NCBI GenBank assembly: GCA_000492175.2
Contig: CP097573.1
Span: 1,488,001-1,552,000, forward strand
DNA from: Firmicutes bacterium ASF500
Lineage (GTDB): Bacteria; Bacillota; Clostridia; Oscillospirales; Oscillospiraceae
Length of the DNA stretch: 64,000 nt
Reading direction: 5' to 3'
The position numbers and the translations under genes are program-made. The notes under the pieces were generated by a model that was not told where the DNA came from, made no database searches, and was given only the letters and a program-made list of their open reading frames with translations. This document shows, piece by piece, positions 7,303-17,746 of this stretch (the first letter of the stretch is position 1; each line of letters begins with the position of its first letter).

Positions 7303-8244
7303 ATGCTGTTTAAAAAAAACAAGCAGTCCGGCAGTCAGGTCCAGGAGGAAAAGAGCCTCTACCCCGTGCTTCACGTCGCGGACAGCCTGAAGGCGTATCA
7401 GCGGGAGCTGGTCAAGAAGGAGGTCGCCTCCCTGGGGGAGCTGAGCCGGGTGGGAGACTCCTTCTCCGGTGTTTTGAAGGAGGGGGACCAGTTCCAGGCC
7501 AAGCTCCAGGACCTGGGCGATTCCTTCTCCAACATCAGCAAAACCGCCGAGCAGTTCGGAGCGGTGCGCGGGGAGATCGGCCAGTCCGTTTCGGAGGCCC
7601 GGGGGCAGATGGTGGCCCTGGAGGAGACCTTCACACAGGTGCAAAAGTCCTATGACGCCATGACGGAGACCTTCTCCAACCTGGAGGCGGCGATTAAGGA
7701 GATCCAGCAGTCCCTGGGCAAGATCGTCTCCATCGCGGAGCAGACCAACATTCTGGCTATCAACGCCTCCATTGAGGCGGCCAGAGCGGGGGCCGAGGGC
7801 CGGAGCTTCGCCGTGGTCGCGGCTCAGGTCAAGGAGCTGGCCGGAGAGATCAAGGAGCTGGCCGGAGAGGTGGAGGGCAGCGTCACCGACGTGGAGACCC
7901 GGGCCAACCAGCTGAACCAGAACATGGGGGATTCCCAGCAATCCCTGGACCAGAGCACCAGCATCGTCAGCCAGACAGAGGAGAGCTTTGAAAAGATCAT
8001 GGCTGTGTCAGAGGGCGCGATGTCGGTCCAGAATGAGATCGCCGGCGTTATCTCGGTGTCTCAGCAGGAGTTGAGCGCCCTGCGCCAGTTTTTCGACCGG
8101 ATCAAGAGCCAGTATCAGGAGGTCGTCAAGCATATCGGCGCGGCCAGCCGGCTGGGCACCACAAAAAGCGCTATGTTTGAGGACATGGACAACATGATCT
8201 CCCAGATTCCCCCCCTGATTAAGGACTTTGAGGGAAAGCCTTAA
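7303..8244 (+). CDS. Soluble methyl-accepting chemotaxis protein
   Basis: A 313-aa chemoreceptor signalling protein without transmembrane helices. The conserved hairpin tip is IAEQTNILAINASIEAARAG followed by RSFAVVAAQVKELAGE. Before and after it run long heptad-type helices (about residues 30-140 and 180-300). There is no sensory domain, only about 25 N-terminal residues (MLFKKNKQSGSQVQEEK), so sensing probably depends on the FIST protein encoded just upstream. ATG 7303 has GGAGGG seven bases upstream. The receptor tip should contact CheA/CheW, which are not in the window. A strong terminator follows. Confidence 0.9.
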   Translation: MLFKKNKQSGSQVQEEKSLYPVLHVADSLKAYQRELVKKEVASLGELSRVGDSFSGVLKEGDQFQAKLQDLGDSFSNISKTAEQFGAVRGEIGQSVSEARGQMVALEETFTQVQKSYDAMTETFSNLEAAIKEIQQSLGKIVSIAEQTNILAINASIEAARAGAEGRSFAVVAAQVKELAGEIKELAGEVEGSVTDVETRANQLNQNMGDSQQSLDQSTSIVSQTEESFEKIMAVSEGAMSVQNEIAGVISVSQQELSALRQFFDRIKSQYQEVVKHIGAASRLGTTKSAMFEDMDNMISQIPPLIKDFEGKP

Positions 8245-8254
8245 CAAATATAAA

Positions 8255-8286
8255 CTCAGCCCCAGGCCGTTTGGCCTGGGGCTGAG
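8255..8286. terminator. Bidirectional terminator between the chemoreceptor and eno
   Basis: A 14-bp perfect stem (CTCAGCCCCAGGCC with its complement) around GTTT, with T-rich sequence on the plus-strand side. It lies between convergent genes. Confidence 0.85.
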
Positions 8287-8321
8287 CTTCTTTTCAGGGG
8301 CGGGACCTGAGCCGGGGTCTC

Positions 8322-9647
<1,326 letters not shown>

Positions 9648-9693
9648 TCAAGTCGGATATCAGTAAGGCGGGCTCCCCGCCGGGAACACATAA

Positions 9694-11208
9694 TTACTGC
9701 GCGATCAGGGTCTCGCCGTCCATCTCGGCGGGCTTCTCCAGACCCATCAGGTCCAGCATGGTGGGGGCGATGTCGCACAGGCGGCCGTCCCGCAGCTTCA
9801 CGTTGGCCCCCACGATATAGAAGGGCACCAGATTGGTGGTGTGGGCGGTGAAGGGGGAGCCGTCGGTGTCCACCATCCGCTCGGCGTTGCCGTGGTCGGC
9901 GGTGATGAGGGACACGCCGCCCATCTTGGAGGTGGCCTCCACCACTTTGCCCACGCACTCGTCCACGGTGGACACCGCCTTGCAGGCGGCCTCGTACACG
10001 CCGGTGTGGCCCACCATGTCGCAGTTGGCAAAGTTGAGGATAATCACGTCATAGGTCCCGCTTAGGATGCGCTTGACGGCCTCCTCGGTGACCTCATAGG
10101 CGGACATCTCGGGCTGGAGGTCGTAGGTGGCTACCTTGGGGGAGTTGATGAGGCACCGGTCCTCCCCGGGAAACACCTGCTCCACGCCGCCGTTGAAGAA
10201 GAATGTCACGTGGGCGTACTTCTCGGTCTCGGCAATGCGCAACTGAGTCAGGCCCAGGTTGGAGATATACTCCCCAAAGATGTTGGTCAGCTTCTGCCGG
10301 GGATAGGCCACCGTCACGTTAGGCATAGTGGCGTCATACTCAGTGGTGCAGATAAAGTCCACCGGAATAAAACCGGTCTTGCGCTCCACCTCGGTAAAAT
10401 CCTCGTCCACCAGGGTGCGGGTGATCTCCCGGGCCCGGTCGGGGCGGAAGTTGAAGAAGATCACCGAGTCGTTGTCCCGGATCTGGGCGTCCTTGGCGCA
10501 CACCACGGGGACCATGAACTCGTCGGTCACCCCCGCGTCATAGGAGGCCTGGACGGCCTCGGCGGCGTCGGCGGCAAAGGGGGCCTGGCCGCACACCATG
10601 GCGTCATAGGCCTTCTGGAGGCGCTCCCACCGCTTGTCCCGGTCCATAGCGTAGTACCGGCCCATGACGGTGGCGATCTGTCCAATGCCCAGCTGCTGAA
10701 TTTTGGCCTGGAGCTTTTCCACAAAGCCCTTGCCCGAAGTGGGGGGCACGTCGCGGCCATCCAGGAAGCAGTGGACATAGACCTTTTTCAGCCCCTGGTC
10801 CTGGGCCATCTTCAAAAGGGCGTACAGGTGGGTAATGTGGCTGTGGACGCCGCCGTCAGACAGCAGGCCCATCAGGTGCAGGGCGGAGCCCCACTCCCGG
10901 CAGTTCTCCATGGCCTCCAGATAGGCGGGGTTCTCGAAGAAGGCCCCGGTCTCAATGTCCCGGCTGATGTGGGGCAGGTCCTGGAAGACCACCCGGCCCG
11001 CGCCGATGTTGGTGTGGCCCACCTCGCTGTTGCCCATCTGGCCCTCGGGCAGACCCACGTCCAGCCCGGAGGCGGACAGCCTGCTGCCCGGGCACTGGGA
11101 GAAAATGCGGTCCAGGTTGGGGGTGGGGGCGTTCACCACCGCGTTGCCCGCGGAGGGACCCTCCACGCCAAACCCGTCCATGATAATCAAAGTGGTAGGT
11201 GTTTTCAT
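9694..11208 (-). CDS. gpmI: 2,3-bisphosphoglycerate-independent phosphoglycerate mutase
   Basis: Interconverts 3- and 2-phosphoglycerate using two metal ions and a phosphoserine intermediate. The 504-aa protein is of the alkaline-phosphatase superfamily. It begins TLIIMDGFGV; the phosphorylated serine is in MGNSEVGHTNIGAG. Metal ligands are visible in NFANCDMVGHTG and LITADHGNAE. AAAGGG precedes ATG 11208. It lies between tpiA and eno in the glycolytic operon, with a 222-bp gap rich in hairpins upstream. The cofactor-independent type is common in clostridia. Confidence 0.97.
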   Translation of the reverse strand: MKTPTTLIIMDGFGVEGPSAGNAVVNAPTPNLDRIFSQCPGSRLSASGLDVGLPEGQMGNSEVGHTNIGAGRVVFQDLPHISRDIETGAFFENPAYLEAMENCREWGSALHLMGLLSDGGVHSHITHLYALLKMAQDQGLKKVYVHCFLDGRDVPPTSGKGFVEKLQAKIQQLGIGQIATVMGRYYAMDRDKRWERLQKAYDAMVCGQAPFAADAAEAVQASYDAGVTDEFMVPVVCAKDAQIRDNDSVIFFNFRPDRAREITRTLVDEDFTEVERKTGFIPVDFICTTEYDATMPNVTVAYPRQKLTNIFGEYISNLGLTQLRIAETEKYAHVTFFFNGGVEQVFPGEDRCLINSPKVATYDLQPEMSAYEVTEEAVKRILSGTYDVIILNFANCDMVGHTGVYEAACKAVSTVDECVGKVVEATSKMGGVSLITADHGNAERMVDTDGSPFTAHTTNLVPFYIVGANVKLRDGRLCDIAPTMLDLMGLEKPAEMDGETLIAQ

Positions 11209-11328
11209 AAAACAGCCCTTTCTTTTATTGCTGACCCCCGTCTTCGCGCCTCCCGCACCTCCGGCAAAGGCCGGAGGCCGGGTAGGAGACTCAAATCCGG
11301 CGCAGACACGGGGAGCGCAGATACGGGG

Positions 11329-11406
11329 TTTTCAGGGGCTCCGCCCCTGAACGGCGCTTTGGTGACTTTGCCGCTGTTGGCAAAGTCACTCGCCGCCGGG
11401 GCGGCG
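11329..11406. repeat. Cluster of three intergenic hairpins between tpiA and gpmI
   Basis: TTTCAGGGGC/GCCCCTGAA (11329-11352), GGTGACTTTGCC/GGCAAAGTCACT (11361-11390) and CGCCGCC/GGCGGCG (about 11391-11406) follow one another in the 222-bp gap. They lack a T-run. They could attenuate or stabilise the operon transcript, or be another repetitive palindromic element. Confidence 0.6.
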
Positions 11407-11430
11407 AAACCTCCCCCGTCCCCACAAAAC

Positions 11431-12204
11431 TCACTCCTGATTGGCAGCCTCGATGATCTTGACAAAATCGGCGGGCTTCAGGGCCGCGCCGCCGATGAGA
11501 CCGCCGTCCACGTCGGGCTGAGCCAGCAGCTCCTGGGCATTGCCGGCGTTCATGGAGCCGCCGTACTGGACGGTGACGGAGCGGGCCACGTGAGCGCCGT
11601 ACAGCTTGCGAATCACGGTGCGGATGGCCTGGCAGACCTCTCCGGCCTGCTCGGCGGTGGCGGTCTTGCCGGTGCCGATGGCCCACAGGGGCTCATAGGC
11701 AATGACCACATGGCGGGCGTCCTCGGGGGCCACGTTAGCCAGGGCGCACTTCACCTGATAGGCGATGAGCTCCATGGTGACACCCAGCTCCCGCTGCTCC
11801 AGGCTCTCGCCCACGCAGACGATGGGGATGAGGCCGGCGGCCAGAGCGGCGTGGACCTTCTTGTTGACGGTGAAGTCGGTCTCGTTGTAGTACTGGCGGC
11901 GCTCGGAGTGGCCGATGATGACGTACTTGGCCCCGGCCTCCTTAATCATCTCGGCGGTGATCTCGCCGGTGTAAGCGCCGTGGTCCAGCTCGTGGCAGGT
12001 CTCAGCGCCGATGGCGATATGGCAGTCCTTGAACAGGCGGACGGCGGACTGGATGTTGGTGGCGGGCACGCACAGCACCACGTTGCACCACTTGCCCTTG
12101 GGCATGATGGGCTTGATCTCCTCGGCGAAGGCCTTGGTCTGGGACAGGGTGTTGTTCATCTTCCAGTTCCCTGCGATGATAGTCTTGCGGTAGCGGCGAT
12201 TCAT
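11431..12204 (-). CDS. tpiA: Triosephosphate isomerase
   Basis: Interconverts dihydroxyacetone phosphate and glyceraldehyde 3-phosphate as a TIM barrel. The 257-aa sequence has the substrate-binding GNWKMN near the start, the catalytic histidine in IIGHSERRQYY, the catalytic glutamate in AYEPLWAIGTGKTA and the phosphate-binding YGGSMNAGNAQELLAQ and GLIGGAALK. AGGAGAG lies before ATG 12204. It is downstream of pgk and upstream of gpmI on the same strand. Confidence 0.98.
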   Translation of the reverse strand: MNRRYRKTIIAGNWKMNNTLSQTKAFAEEIKPIMPKGKWCNVVLCVPATNIQSAVRLFKDCHIAIGAETCHELDHGAYTGEITAEMIKEAGAKYVIIGHSERRQYYNETDFTVNKKVHAALAAGLIPIVCVGESLEQRELGVTMELIAYQVKCALANVAPEDARHVVIAYEPLWAIGTGKTATAEQAGEVCQAIRTVIRKLYGAHVARSVTVQYGGSMNAGNAQELLAQPDVDGGLIGGAALKPADFVKIIEAANQE

Positions 12205-12301
12205 AATAAATCTCTCCTATCGTAATCGTATATTGTTTCGGACCTCTGCGGTCCAGAGGCATCCGTGGGCAGGGGCCGGCGGCCCGCCTTACCAAATCGC
12301 A

Positions 12302-12330
12302 AACGGCGCGCCGGGTCGTCGCGCCCTACA
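12302..12330. repeat. Half copy of a TGTAGGG-type repeat (family A)
   Basis: Only the right half (GGCGCGCCGGGTCGTCGCGCCCTACA) is well conserved between pgk and tpiA. The expected left half is degenerate or lost. Confidence 0.65.
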
Positions 12331-12345
12331 CACGGAGACACATCC

Positions 12346-13542
12346 TTACTTATCCAGCAGGCAGGCCACGCCGGGCAGCTCCTTGCCCTCCATGAACTCC
12401 AGGGAGGCGCCGCCGCCGGTGGAGATGTGGGTCATCTTGTCGGCATAGCCCAGCTGCTGCACGGCGGCCGCGGAGTCGCCGCCGCCGATGATGGTGATGG
12501 CGTTGGTCTTGCTGAGGGCCTCGGCCACAGCCTCGGTGCCCTTGGCGAAGGCGGGGAACTCAAACACGCCCATGGGGCCGTTCCAAATGACGGTGCCCGC
12601 GTCGGCCACGGCGTCGCAGTACAGCTTGATGGTCTCGGGACCGATGTCCAGGCCCTCCCAGTCCCCGGGGATCTCGCCGGACTTGACCACCTGGCTCTTG
12701 GCATCGGGGGCGAAGTCGTCGGCGCACACGGTATCTACGGGCAGAAGGAGCTTCACGCCCTTGTCCTTGGCCTTCTGAATCATCTCCAGGGAGTAGTCCT
12801 TCCAGTCCTCCTCCAGCAGGGACTTGCCCACAGCGCCGCCCTGAGCGGCGGAGAAGGTATAGGCCATGCCGCCGCCGATGATGATGGTGTCGGCAATCTC
12901 AAGCAGGTTGTTGATGACGCCGATCTTGGAGCTGACCTTAGAGCCGCCCAGGATAGCCACCAGGGGCCGCTTGGGGTTTGCCAGCGCGCCGCCGATGAAG
13001 TCCAGTTCCTTCTGAATCAGGAAGCCGGAGACGGCGGGCAGGTAGTCGGCCACGCCGGCGGTGGAGGCGTGGGCGCGGTGGACAGCGCCGAAGGCGTCGG
13101 ACACATAGACCTCCGCCATGGAGGCCATGGCCTTTGCCAGCTCGGGGTCGTTCTTGGTCTCGCCCTTCTCAAAGCGGGTGTTCTCCAGCAGCAGGACCTG
13201 ACCGGGCTGGAGGGCGGCGGCCTTGGCCTGGGCATCGGGGCCCACCACGTCGGCGGCCATGACGATCTCCTTGCCCAGCAGCTCACCCAGGCGGACAGCC
13301 ACCGGCTTCAGGGACAGCTCGGGCTTGACCTCCCCTTTGGGCTTGCCCATGTGGGAGCAGGCAATCACCGCCGCCCCCTGGTCCAGCAGATACTGGATGG
13401 TGGGCAGGGCGGCCCGGATGCGCTTGTCGTCAGTGATGACGCCGCTGCCGTCCTTCGCCATAGGCACGTTAAAGTCACAGCGCAGCAGCACCTTCTTCCC
13501 CTTGACATCCACGTCCTTCACGGTTTTCTTGTTATAGTTCAT
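12346..13542 (-). CDS. pgk: Phosphoglycerate kinase
   Basis: Transfers the acyl phosphate of 1,3-bisphosphoglycerate to ADP. The true start is ATG 13542, preceded by AAAGGAG; an open extension upstream to 13728 overlaps trmL and is not coding. The 398-aa protein has [17 protein letters not shown], the substrate-binding [32 protein letters not shown], the hinge segment [15 protein letters not shown] and the nucleotide-binding [15 protein letters not shown] near the C-terminus. It follows trmL by 47 bp. No gapdh gene accompanies it here. Confidence 0.98.
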   Translation of the reverse strand: MNYNKKTVKDVDVKGKKVLLRCDFNVPMAKDGSGVITDDKRIRAALPTIQYLLDQGAAVIACSHMGKPKGEVKPELSLKPVAVRLGELLGKEIVMAADVVGPDAQAKAAALQPGQVLLLENTRFEKGETKNDPELAKAMASMAEVYVSDAFGAVHRAHASTAGVADYLPAVSGFLIQKELDFIGGALANPKRPLVAILGGSKVSSKIGVINNLLEIADTIIIGGGMAYTFSAAQGGAVGKSLLEEDWKDYSLEMIQKAKDKGVKLLLPVDTVCADDFAPDAKSQVVKSGEIPGDWEGLDIGPETIKLYCDAVADAGTVIWNGPMGVFEFPAFAKGTEAVAEALSKTNAITIIGGGDSAAAVQQLGYADKMTHISTGGGASLEFMEGKELPGVACLLDK

Positions 13543-13589
13543 ATGCTTTTGACTCCTTTCCTTCAATAAAAGGTGGCAAAATGCGGGGG

Positions 13590-14078
13590 TCACGCGTTCT
13601 CCGCCATCTCTCCAGCCCCGTCTAGTCCGGGGAAGCCCTGCTGGCGCAGCGCCTCGTAGGTCAGGACGGCCACCGAGTTTGCCAGGTTCAGGCTCCGGGC
13701 GTCGGGGCGCATGGGGATACGGACGCACCGGTCATACCAGCGCATCCTCAAATCCTCGGGCAGTCCGGCGGTCTCCTTGCCGAACATGAGCCAGCAGCCT
13801 TCCCGCAGCTCCGCCTGGGTATAGTCCCGAGGGGCCTTGGTGGTCGCCAGCCACAGGTCGGGCCGGGGGTTGACGGAAAAGAAGTGGTCCAGGCTGTCGT
13901 AGACCGTCAGGTCCACCATATGCCAGTAGTCCAGCCCCGCCCGGCGCACCGCTCTCTCGCTGATGTCGAAGCCCAGGGGCTTCACCAGATGAAGGCGGCT
14001 TCGGGTGGCGGCGCAGGTCCGGGCGATATTCCCCGTGTTCTGGGGAATCTCCGGCTCGACCAGTACAATGTTCAGCAC
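13590..14078 (-). CDS. trmL: tRNA (cytidine(34)-2'-O)-methyltransferase
   Basis: A SPOUT-class methyltransferase that modifies the wobble nucleotide of leucine tRNAs. The 162-aa protein is of normal length. It shows the N-terminal [20 protein letters not shown], the deep-knot [15 protein letters not shown] and [19 protein letters not shown]. The start is GTG 14078 with AGGAGGGG seven bases upstream; the nearby ATG is out of frame. It is the first gene of the operon that continues into pgk, so this tRNA modification gene shares the promoter of glycolytic genes. Confidence 0.93.
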   Translation of the reverse strand: MLNIVLVEPEIPQNTGNIARTCAATRSRLHLVKPLGFDISERAVRRAGLDYWHMVDLTVYDSLDHFFSVNPRPDLWLATTKAPRDYTQAELREGCWLMFGKETAGLPEDLRMRWYDRCVRIPMRPDARSLNLANSVAVLTYEALRQQGFPGLDGAGEMAENA

Positions 14079-14107
14079 ATGGGCCCCTCCTTGTCGTTGC
14101 GGCTATT

Positions 14108-14136
14108 ATTGTAGTCCAAAGCGGTAAAAATTTCAA
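14108..14136 (-). promoter_or_regulatory. Sigma-A promoter of the trmL-pgk-tpiA-gpmI-eno operon
   Basis: On the minus strand TTGAAA (14131-14136), a 17-bp spacer, then TACAAT (14108-14113), about 30 bp before the trmL GTG. Confidence 0.8.
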
Positions 14137-14394
14137 CTGCAAAATGGTTGAAAAATTGCAGAAACTTCATAAAACGTTGGAATTACCCCTTGTTCCCGCC
14201 AATCTTTGTGTGATTTTTAGATTAACGACCGGTTTTTCTGCTTTTTTTCAGCATTGTGCCGAAGCCCATGGACAAAATTCGATGGAAAAACTGCGCTCTT
14301 GCCCACCCTCCCACCTGTATTTGTCCGCAGAATAGAAATATTATACAAAATTCATTCCGGTTTCTGGAAATCCCTACCCCTTCTCCTGGGAACA

Positions 14395-14403
14395 TGGTAT
14401 AAT
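14395..14403 (+). promoter_or_regulatory. Extended -10 promoter of cinA
   Basis: TGG directly precedes TATAAT (14398-14403), about 35 bp before the cinA ATG. No good -35 box is visible, which an extended -10 can compensate for. The rest of the 14137-14394 gap is AT-rich and shows no gene. Confidence 0.65.
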
Positions 14404-14437
14404 AGTCCGCATCAACGAAACTTAGGAGGTATTTCTC

Positions 14438-15697
14438 ATGTCTCATACCGTGGAAATTCTGTCCGTGGGCACCGAGCTTCTCCTGGGCAACGTGGCCAAC
14501 ACCGACGCGCAGATCCTCTCCCAGGGCCTGAGCGAGCTGGGGCTCAACGTCTTCTGGCACACTGTTGTGGGGGACAACCCCCAGCGGGCCCGGGAGGCGG
14601 TGTCCATCGCCAAGGGCCGGGCCGACGTGATCATCACCACCGGCGGCCTGGGCCCCACCTGCGACGACCTGACCAAAAACGTCCTGGCCGAGGCCTTTGG
14701 CAGGAAGCTGGTCTTTGACGAGCCCTCGGCCCAGCGCATCCGGGACTGGTTCCAGCGCACCGGCCGGACCATGACGGACAACAACCTTCAGCAGGCCATG
14801 CTCCCCGAGGGCTGTACCGTTCTGGTCAACGACTGGGGCACCGCCCCCGGCTGTGCCTTTGAGGCGGAAGGGGTCCACGTCATCATGCTCCCCGGCCCCC
14901 CCAGCGAGTGCCGGCCCATGTTCCACCATCGGGCAAAGCCCTACCTGCTCTCCCTCTCCGAGGGCGTCATCGCCTCCCACACCGTCAAGCTCTTCGGCAT
15001 CGGGGAGTCCTCCATGGAGGCCCAGCTCCGGGAGCAGATGAACGCCATGACCAACCCCACCCTGGCCCCCTACGCCAAGGAGGGGGAGTGCGAGCTGCGG
15101 GTCACCGCCAAGGCGGCCACTGATGAAGAGGCTCAGGCCCTCCTCCAGCCCACAGTGGAGCAGGTCAAGGCCCTCTTTGGCGACAAGGTCTACGGGGTGG
15201 ACGTGCCCTCCCTGGAGTATGTGGTCATTCAGGGGCTGAAAGAAAAGGGCCTCACCCTGGGCTGTGCCGAGAGCTGCACCGGCGGGCTTATCGCCAAGCG
15301 GCTCACCGATATCCCCGGGGCCTCCGCCGCCTTCAAGGGGGGCGTCGTGTCCTACACCAACGAGGTGAAGCGGAATGTCCTCCAGGTGCCGGAGGAGCTG
15401 CTGGAGCAGTACGGCGCGGTGTCCAGCCAGGTGGCCGCCGCCATGGCCCAGGGGGCCCGGCAGGCCCTGGGCTGCGACATCGCCCTGTCCTCCACCGGGG
15501 TGGCCGGACCCGACCGGGACGACCGGGGCAACGAGGTGGGCGTCATGTTCGTAGCCATCGCCACTCCGGAGGGCGTCCACGTCCGTCCCCTCCGCCTGGG
15601 GACCCGCCCCATGCGGGAGCGCCTGCGCATCCAGACTGCCAGCCACGCCTTTGACCTGGCCCGCCGGTATCTGTCCGGCCTGGCCCTCAAGGGCTGA
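14438..15697 (+). CDS. cinA: CinA, nicotinamide-nucleotide amidase / competence-damage protein
   Basis: A 419-aa two-domain protein. The N-terminal MoCF-like domain (about 1-170) has ILSVGTELLLGNVANTDAQI and ITTGGLGPTCDDLTKNVLA; in related CinA proteins this domain acts on ADP-ribose or NMN-type substrates. The C-terminal deamidase domain (about 255-415) contains GCAESCTGGLIAKRLTDIPG and SSTGVAGPDRDDRGNEVG and hydrolyses nicotinamide mononucleotide in pyridine-nucleotide salvage. TTAGGAGG lies before ATG 14438. It converges on a DUF4317 gene, and an insertion sequence now separates the two at their terminator. No recA lies nearby. Confidence 0.95.
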   Translation: MSHTVEILSVGTELLLGNVANTDAQILSQGLSELGLNVFWHTVVGDNPQRAREAVSIAKGRADVIITTGGLGPTCDDLTKNVLAEAFGRKLVFDEPSAQRIRDWFQRTGRTMTDNNLQQAMLPEGCTVLVNDWGTAPGCAFEAEGVHVIMLPGPPSECRPMFHHRAKPYLLSLSEGVIASHTVKLFGIGESSMEAQLREQMNAMTNPTLAPYAKEGECELRVTAKAATDEEAQALLQPTVEQVKALFGDKVYGVDVPSLEYVVIQGLKEKGLTLGCAESCTGGLIAKRLTDIPGASAAFKGGVVSYTNEVKRNVLQVPEELLEQYGAVSSQVAAAMAQGARQALGCDIALSSTGVAGPDRDDRGNEVGVMFVAIATPEGVHVRPLRLGTRPMRERLRIQTASHAFDLARRYLSGLALKG

Positions 15698-15706
15698 GCA
15701 TAAAAA

Positions 15707-15727
15707 AGAGCGCCGGACGGCGCTCTT
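15707..15727. terminator. Left copy of a terminator hairpin split by IS1182 copy 2
   Basis: AGAGCGCC and GGCGCTCT pair, preceded by an A-run (15702-15707). The T-run expected on the plus strand is missing, because the IS left end begins two bases later. A near-identical hairpin lies at 17319-17338. Confidence 0.75.
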
Positions 15728-15728
15728 C

Positions 15729-17316
15729 AGCCTGTCGAAAAAGTCTGCCTTTTGGCAGACATTTTCATGTAAAGATGATAAAATAGGTAGTAAGGGGTGA
15801 GGGAAATGTTGGAGCGAGGGAAAAATGAGCGAGGGGTCATAGAAATGGTGGACACAGAAAGCCTGGTGCCACCCGAACATCTATTGCGGCAGGTGGATGC
15901 AGCGGTAGATTTCGAGAAATTGTACGAAATCGTGGAGGCGTTGTACAGCGAAGAAGAGGGGCGGCGGAGCATCGACCCGGTGGTGCTGTTCAAAATCGTA
16001 TTGCTGCAGCATTTGGATGGGAATGTATCTTTGCGGGGAACGCTGCGCAGAGCCCAGACAGATGTAGCATACCGGTGGTTTCTGCGATACACGCTGAGTG
16101 AGGAACTGCCCCATTTTTCCACGGTGAGTTACAACTTCCGGCATCGGTTTACTTCAGAAACCATAGAGGCAGTATTTCGATGGATATTGGAGGAGGCGGG
16201 CAGTGCGGGAGCACTGCCCCCGGCGGCGGTATTTATAGATGGGACACACATCAAAGCCAGTGCAAATCTGAAGAAGAAAATGAAGCAGGAGGTACCAGCA
16301 GCGGCAAAACGATACCAGGAAGAACTGCTGGCGGAAGTGAACGCGGACCGGGAGGCTCATGGAAAAAAGCCACTGGATGATGAAGAAGAACCACCCAAAG
16401 CTGGAGGGAAGAAACAGGACAACACCTCAAAAAAGAAGCAGGCCCGGAGGAAGAGAGAGGCGAAAAAGCAGAAAACAGTAACGGTATCCACCACAGACCC
16501 GGAGAGTGGAATGTTCCAAAAAGGGGAGCACAAGCGGTGCTTCGCTTATGAGGCCCATACCGCCTGTGACAAGAGCGGTTACGTATTGGAAACAGTGGTC
16601 ACCCCCGGAAATATCCATGACAGCGTGGCGTTTGACGATGTTTACGACAAATTGATTCAATCGTTTCCAGAGGTGGAAACAGTGGTGGCGGACGCTGCCT
16701 ACAAGACCCCGCATATCTGCAAAAAGGTATTTCGAGATGGCCGGGTATTGTCTACAGCCTACAAGCGGCCCATGACGATGAAGGGTGGACATCCCTGGTG
16801 GTCTTACGTCTATGATGAATATTATGACTGCGTGATCTGCCCGGAATACCACATCCTGTCCTACCGCACCACCAACCGGGATGGATACCGTGAATACCGC
16901 AGCGATCCGAAAATTTGCGCCCAGTGCCCCACCCGGCATTTATGTACAAAATCCAAAAGCTTCGTAAAGACTGTCCTGCGGCACATCTGGAAGGGCTATG
17001 AGGAACTGGCCGATGATGCCAGGTACACCCCGGAGTACAAGCAGCTCTATTCAAGGCGCAAAGAGACCATTGAGCGAGTTTTTGCCGATGCAAAAGAAAA
17101 ACACGCCATGCGCTATACCGTTTACCGTGGTCTGGCCCAGGTTTCCAACTGGGTGAGGCTTAAATTTGCTGCCATGAACCTAAAAAAGTTGGCAAGATGG
17201 AAAGCCAGAAAGCGCTTTGCTCCGCCTTCCTCCACACCCTCCTCCTACATTTTATTCCTCGTTAACGTTGTGCCCTGTCTGGCTTCATTACCAGACAGGG
17301 CATTTTTCGACAAGCT
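15729..17316 (+). mobile_element. IS1182-family insertion sequence, copy 2 (1588 bp)
   Basis: Same length and terminal repeats as the copy at 2838-4425 (AGCCTGTCGAAAAA at 15729-15742; complement at 17303-17316), with scattered substitutions. It is flanked on both sides by almost the same 20-21-bp terminator hairpin (15707-15727 and 17319-17338, differing by one inserted base), consistent with a long target-site duplication. The right subterminal hairpin (17272-17301) has the loop CTTCATTA where copy 1 has TAATGAAG. Confidence 0.92.
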
Positions 17317-17746
17317 GAAGAGCGCCGGCGGCGCTCTTTTTTTACTGCGGGTCGGTCAGGAGGCGGACCGTCTGGCCGTTAACCTCCACCGCGTCCTCGG
17401 CGGGGATGAGGATGTATCTTTTGCCGTCGATGATCCGGGTCTCCATCAGGTAGGTACACTCCGGGCTGAGGGACACCGACGCCTGGCTGGTCTTGAGCTC
17501 AAATTTCCCCGGGTCGATGAGGTTGGCTGGGCTCAGCACCGCCCCCGCGCCGAAGCGCTCCTCACACTCCCCCTGGAATGCGCCGATCCGCTCCTGGGGG
17601 ACGCCGCAGTCCCGGAGGATGCCCTCCAGCTCCCCGACGGTCACCGTCAGGGGCTCCGGGTCCTTCTCCTCCTTGTGGCGGGTCATCCGGTCGGTGAGGC
17701 TCTCATGGATGGTCCGGACCACCTCCACGCTGAACGCCTCCTCTAA
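15806..17746 (+). CDS. IS1182-family transposase, copy 2, with read-through C-terminal tail
   Basis: Nearly identical to copy 1 through the DUF772-like and DDE regions (D in VFIDGTHIKAS, D in VVADAAYKTPH, E in ETIERVFADAKEKH). The element again has no stop codon in this frame. Translation would continue through the right terminal repeat, across the duplicated terminator and about 135 codons antisense to the DUF4317 gene, stopping at 17744-17746. That tail is not conserved with copy 1 and is an accident of insertion site. The core transposase looks intact; whether the extended protein is active cannot be judged from sequence. Confidence 0.85.
   Translation: MLERGKNERGVIEMVDTESLVPPEHLLRQVDAAVDFEKLYEIVEALYSEEEGRRSIDPVVLFKIVLLQHLDGNVSLRGTLRRAQTDVAYRWFLRYTLSEELPHFSTVSYNFRHRFTSETIEAVFRWILEEAGSAGALPPAAVFIDGTHIKASANLKKKMKQEVPAAAKRYQEELLAEVNADREAHGKKPLDDEEEPPKAGGKKQDNTSKKKQARRKREAKKQKTVTVSTTDPESGMFQKGEHKRCFAYEAHTACDKSGYVLETVVTPGNIHDSVAFDDVYDKLIQSFPEVETVVADAAYKTPHICKKVFRDGRVLSTAYKRPMTMKGGHPWWSYVYDEYYDCVICPEYHILSYRTTNRDGYREYRSDPKICAQCPTRHLCTKSKSFVKTVLRHIWKGYEELADDARYTPEYKQLYSRRKETIERVFADAKEKHAMRYTVYRGLAQVSNWVRLKFAAMNLKKLARWKARKRFAPPSSTPSSYILFLVNVVPCLASLPDRAFFDKLKSAGGALFLLRVGQEADRLAVNLHRVLGGDEDVSFAVDDPGLHQVGTLRAEGHRRLAGLELKFPRVDEVGWAQHRPRAEALLTLPLECADPLLGDAAVPEDALQLPDGHRQGLRVLLLLVAGHPVGEALMDGPDHLHAERLL
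17319..17338 (+). terminator. Right copy of the duplicated terminator hairpin
   Basis: AGAGCGCCGGCGGCGCTCTT followed by a T-run on the plus strand (to 17345). For the convergent DUF4317 gene on the minus strand, the T-run is now absent because the IS end follows. Confidence 0.75.

Noticed and set aside
10210..12225. Very long open frame on the plus strand (671 codons) antisense to gpmI and tpiA
   Set aside because: It is the shadow of GC-rich minus-strand genes, has leucine/glycine/histidine/valine-rich shadow composition and no ribosome binding site. gpmI and tpiA are certain.
17317..17746. C-terminal extension of transposase copy 2 as a genuine fused domain
   Set aside because: It is translated from the antisense strand of DUF4317 and is absent from copy 1, so it is read-through rather than an evolved domain.
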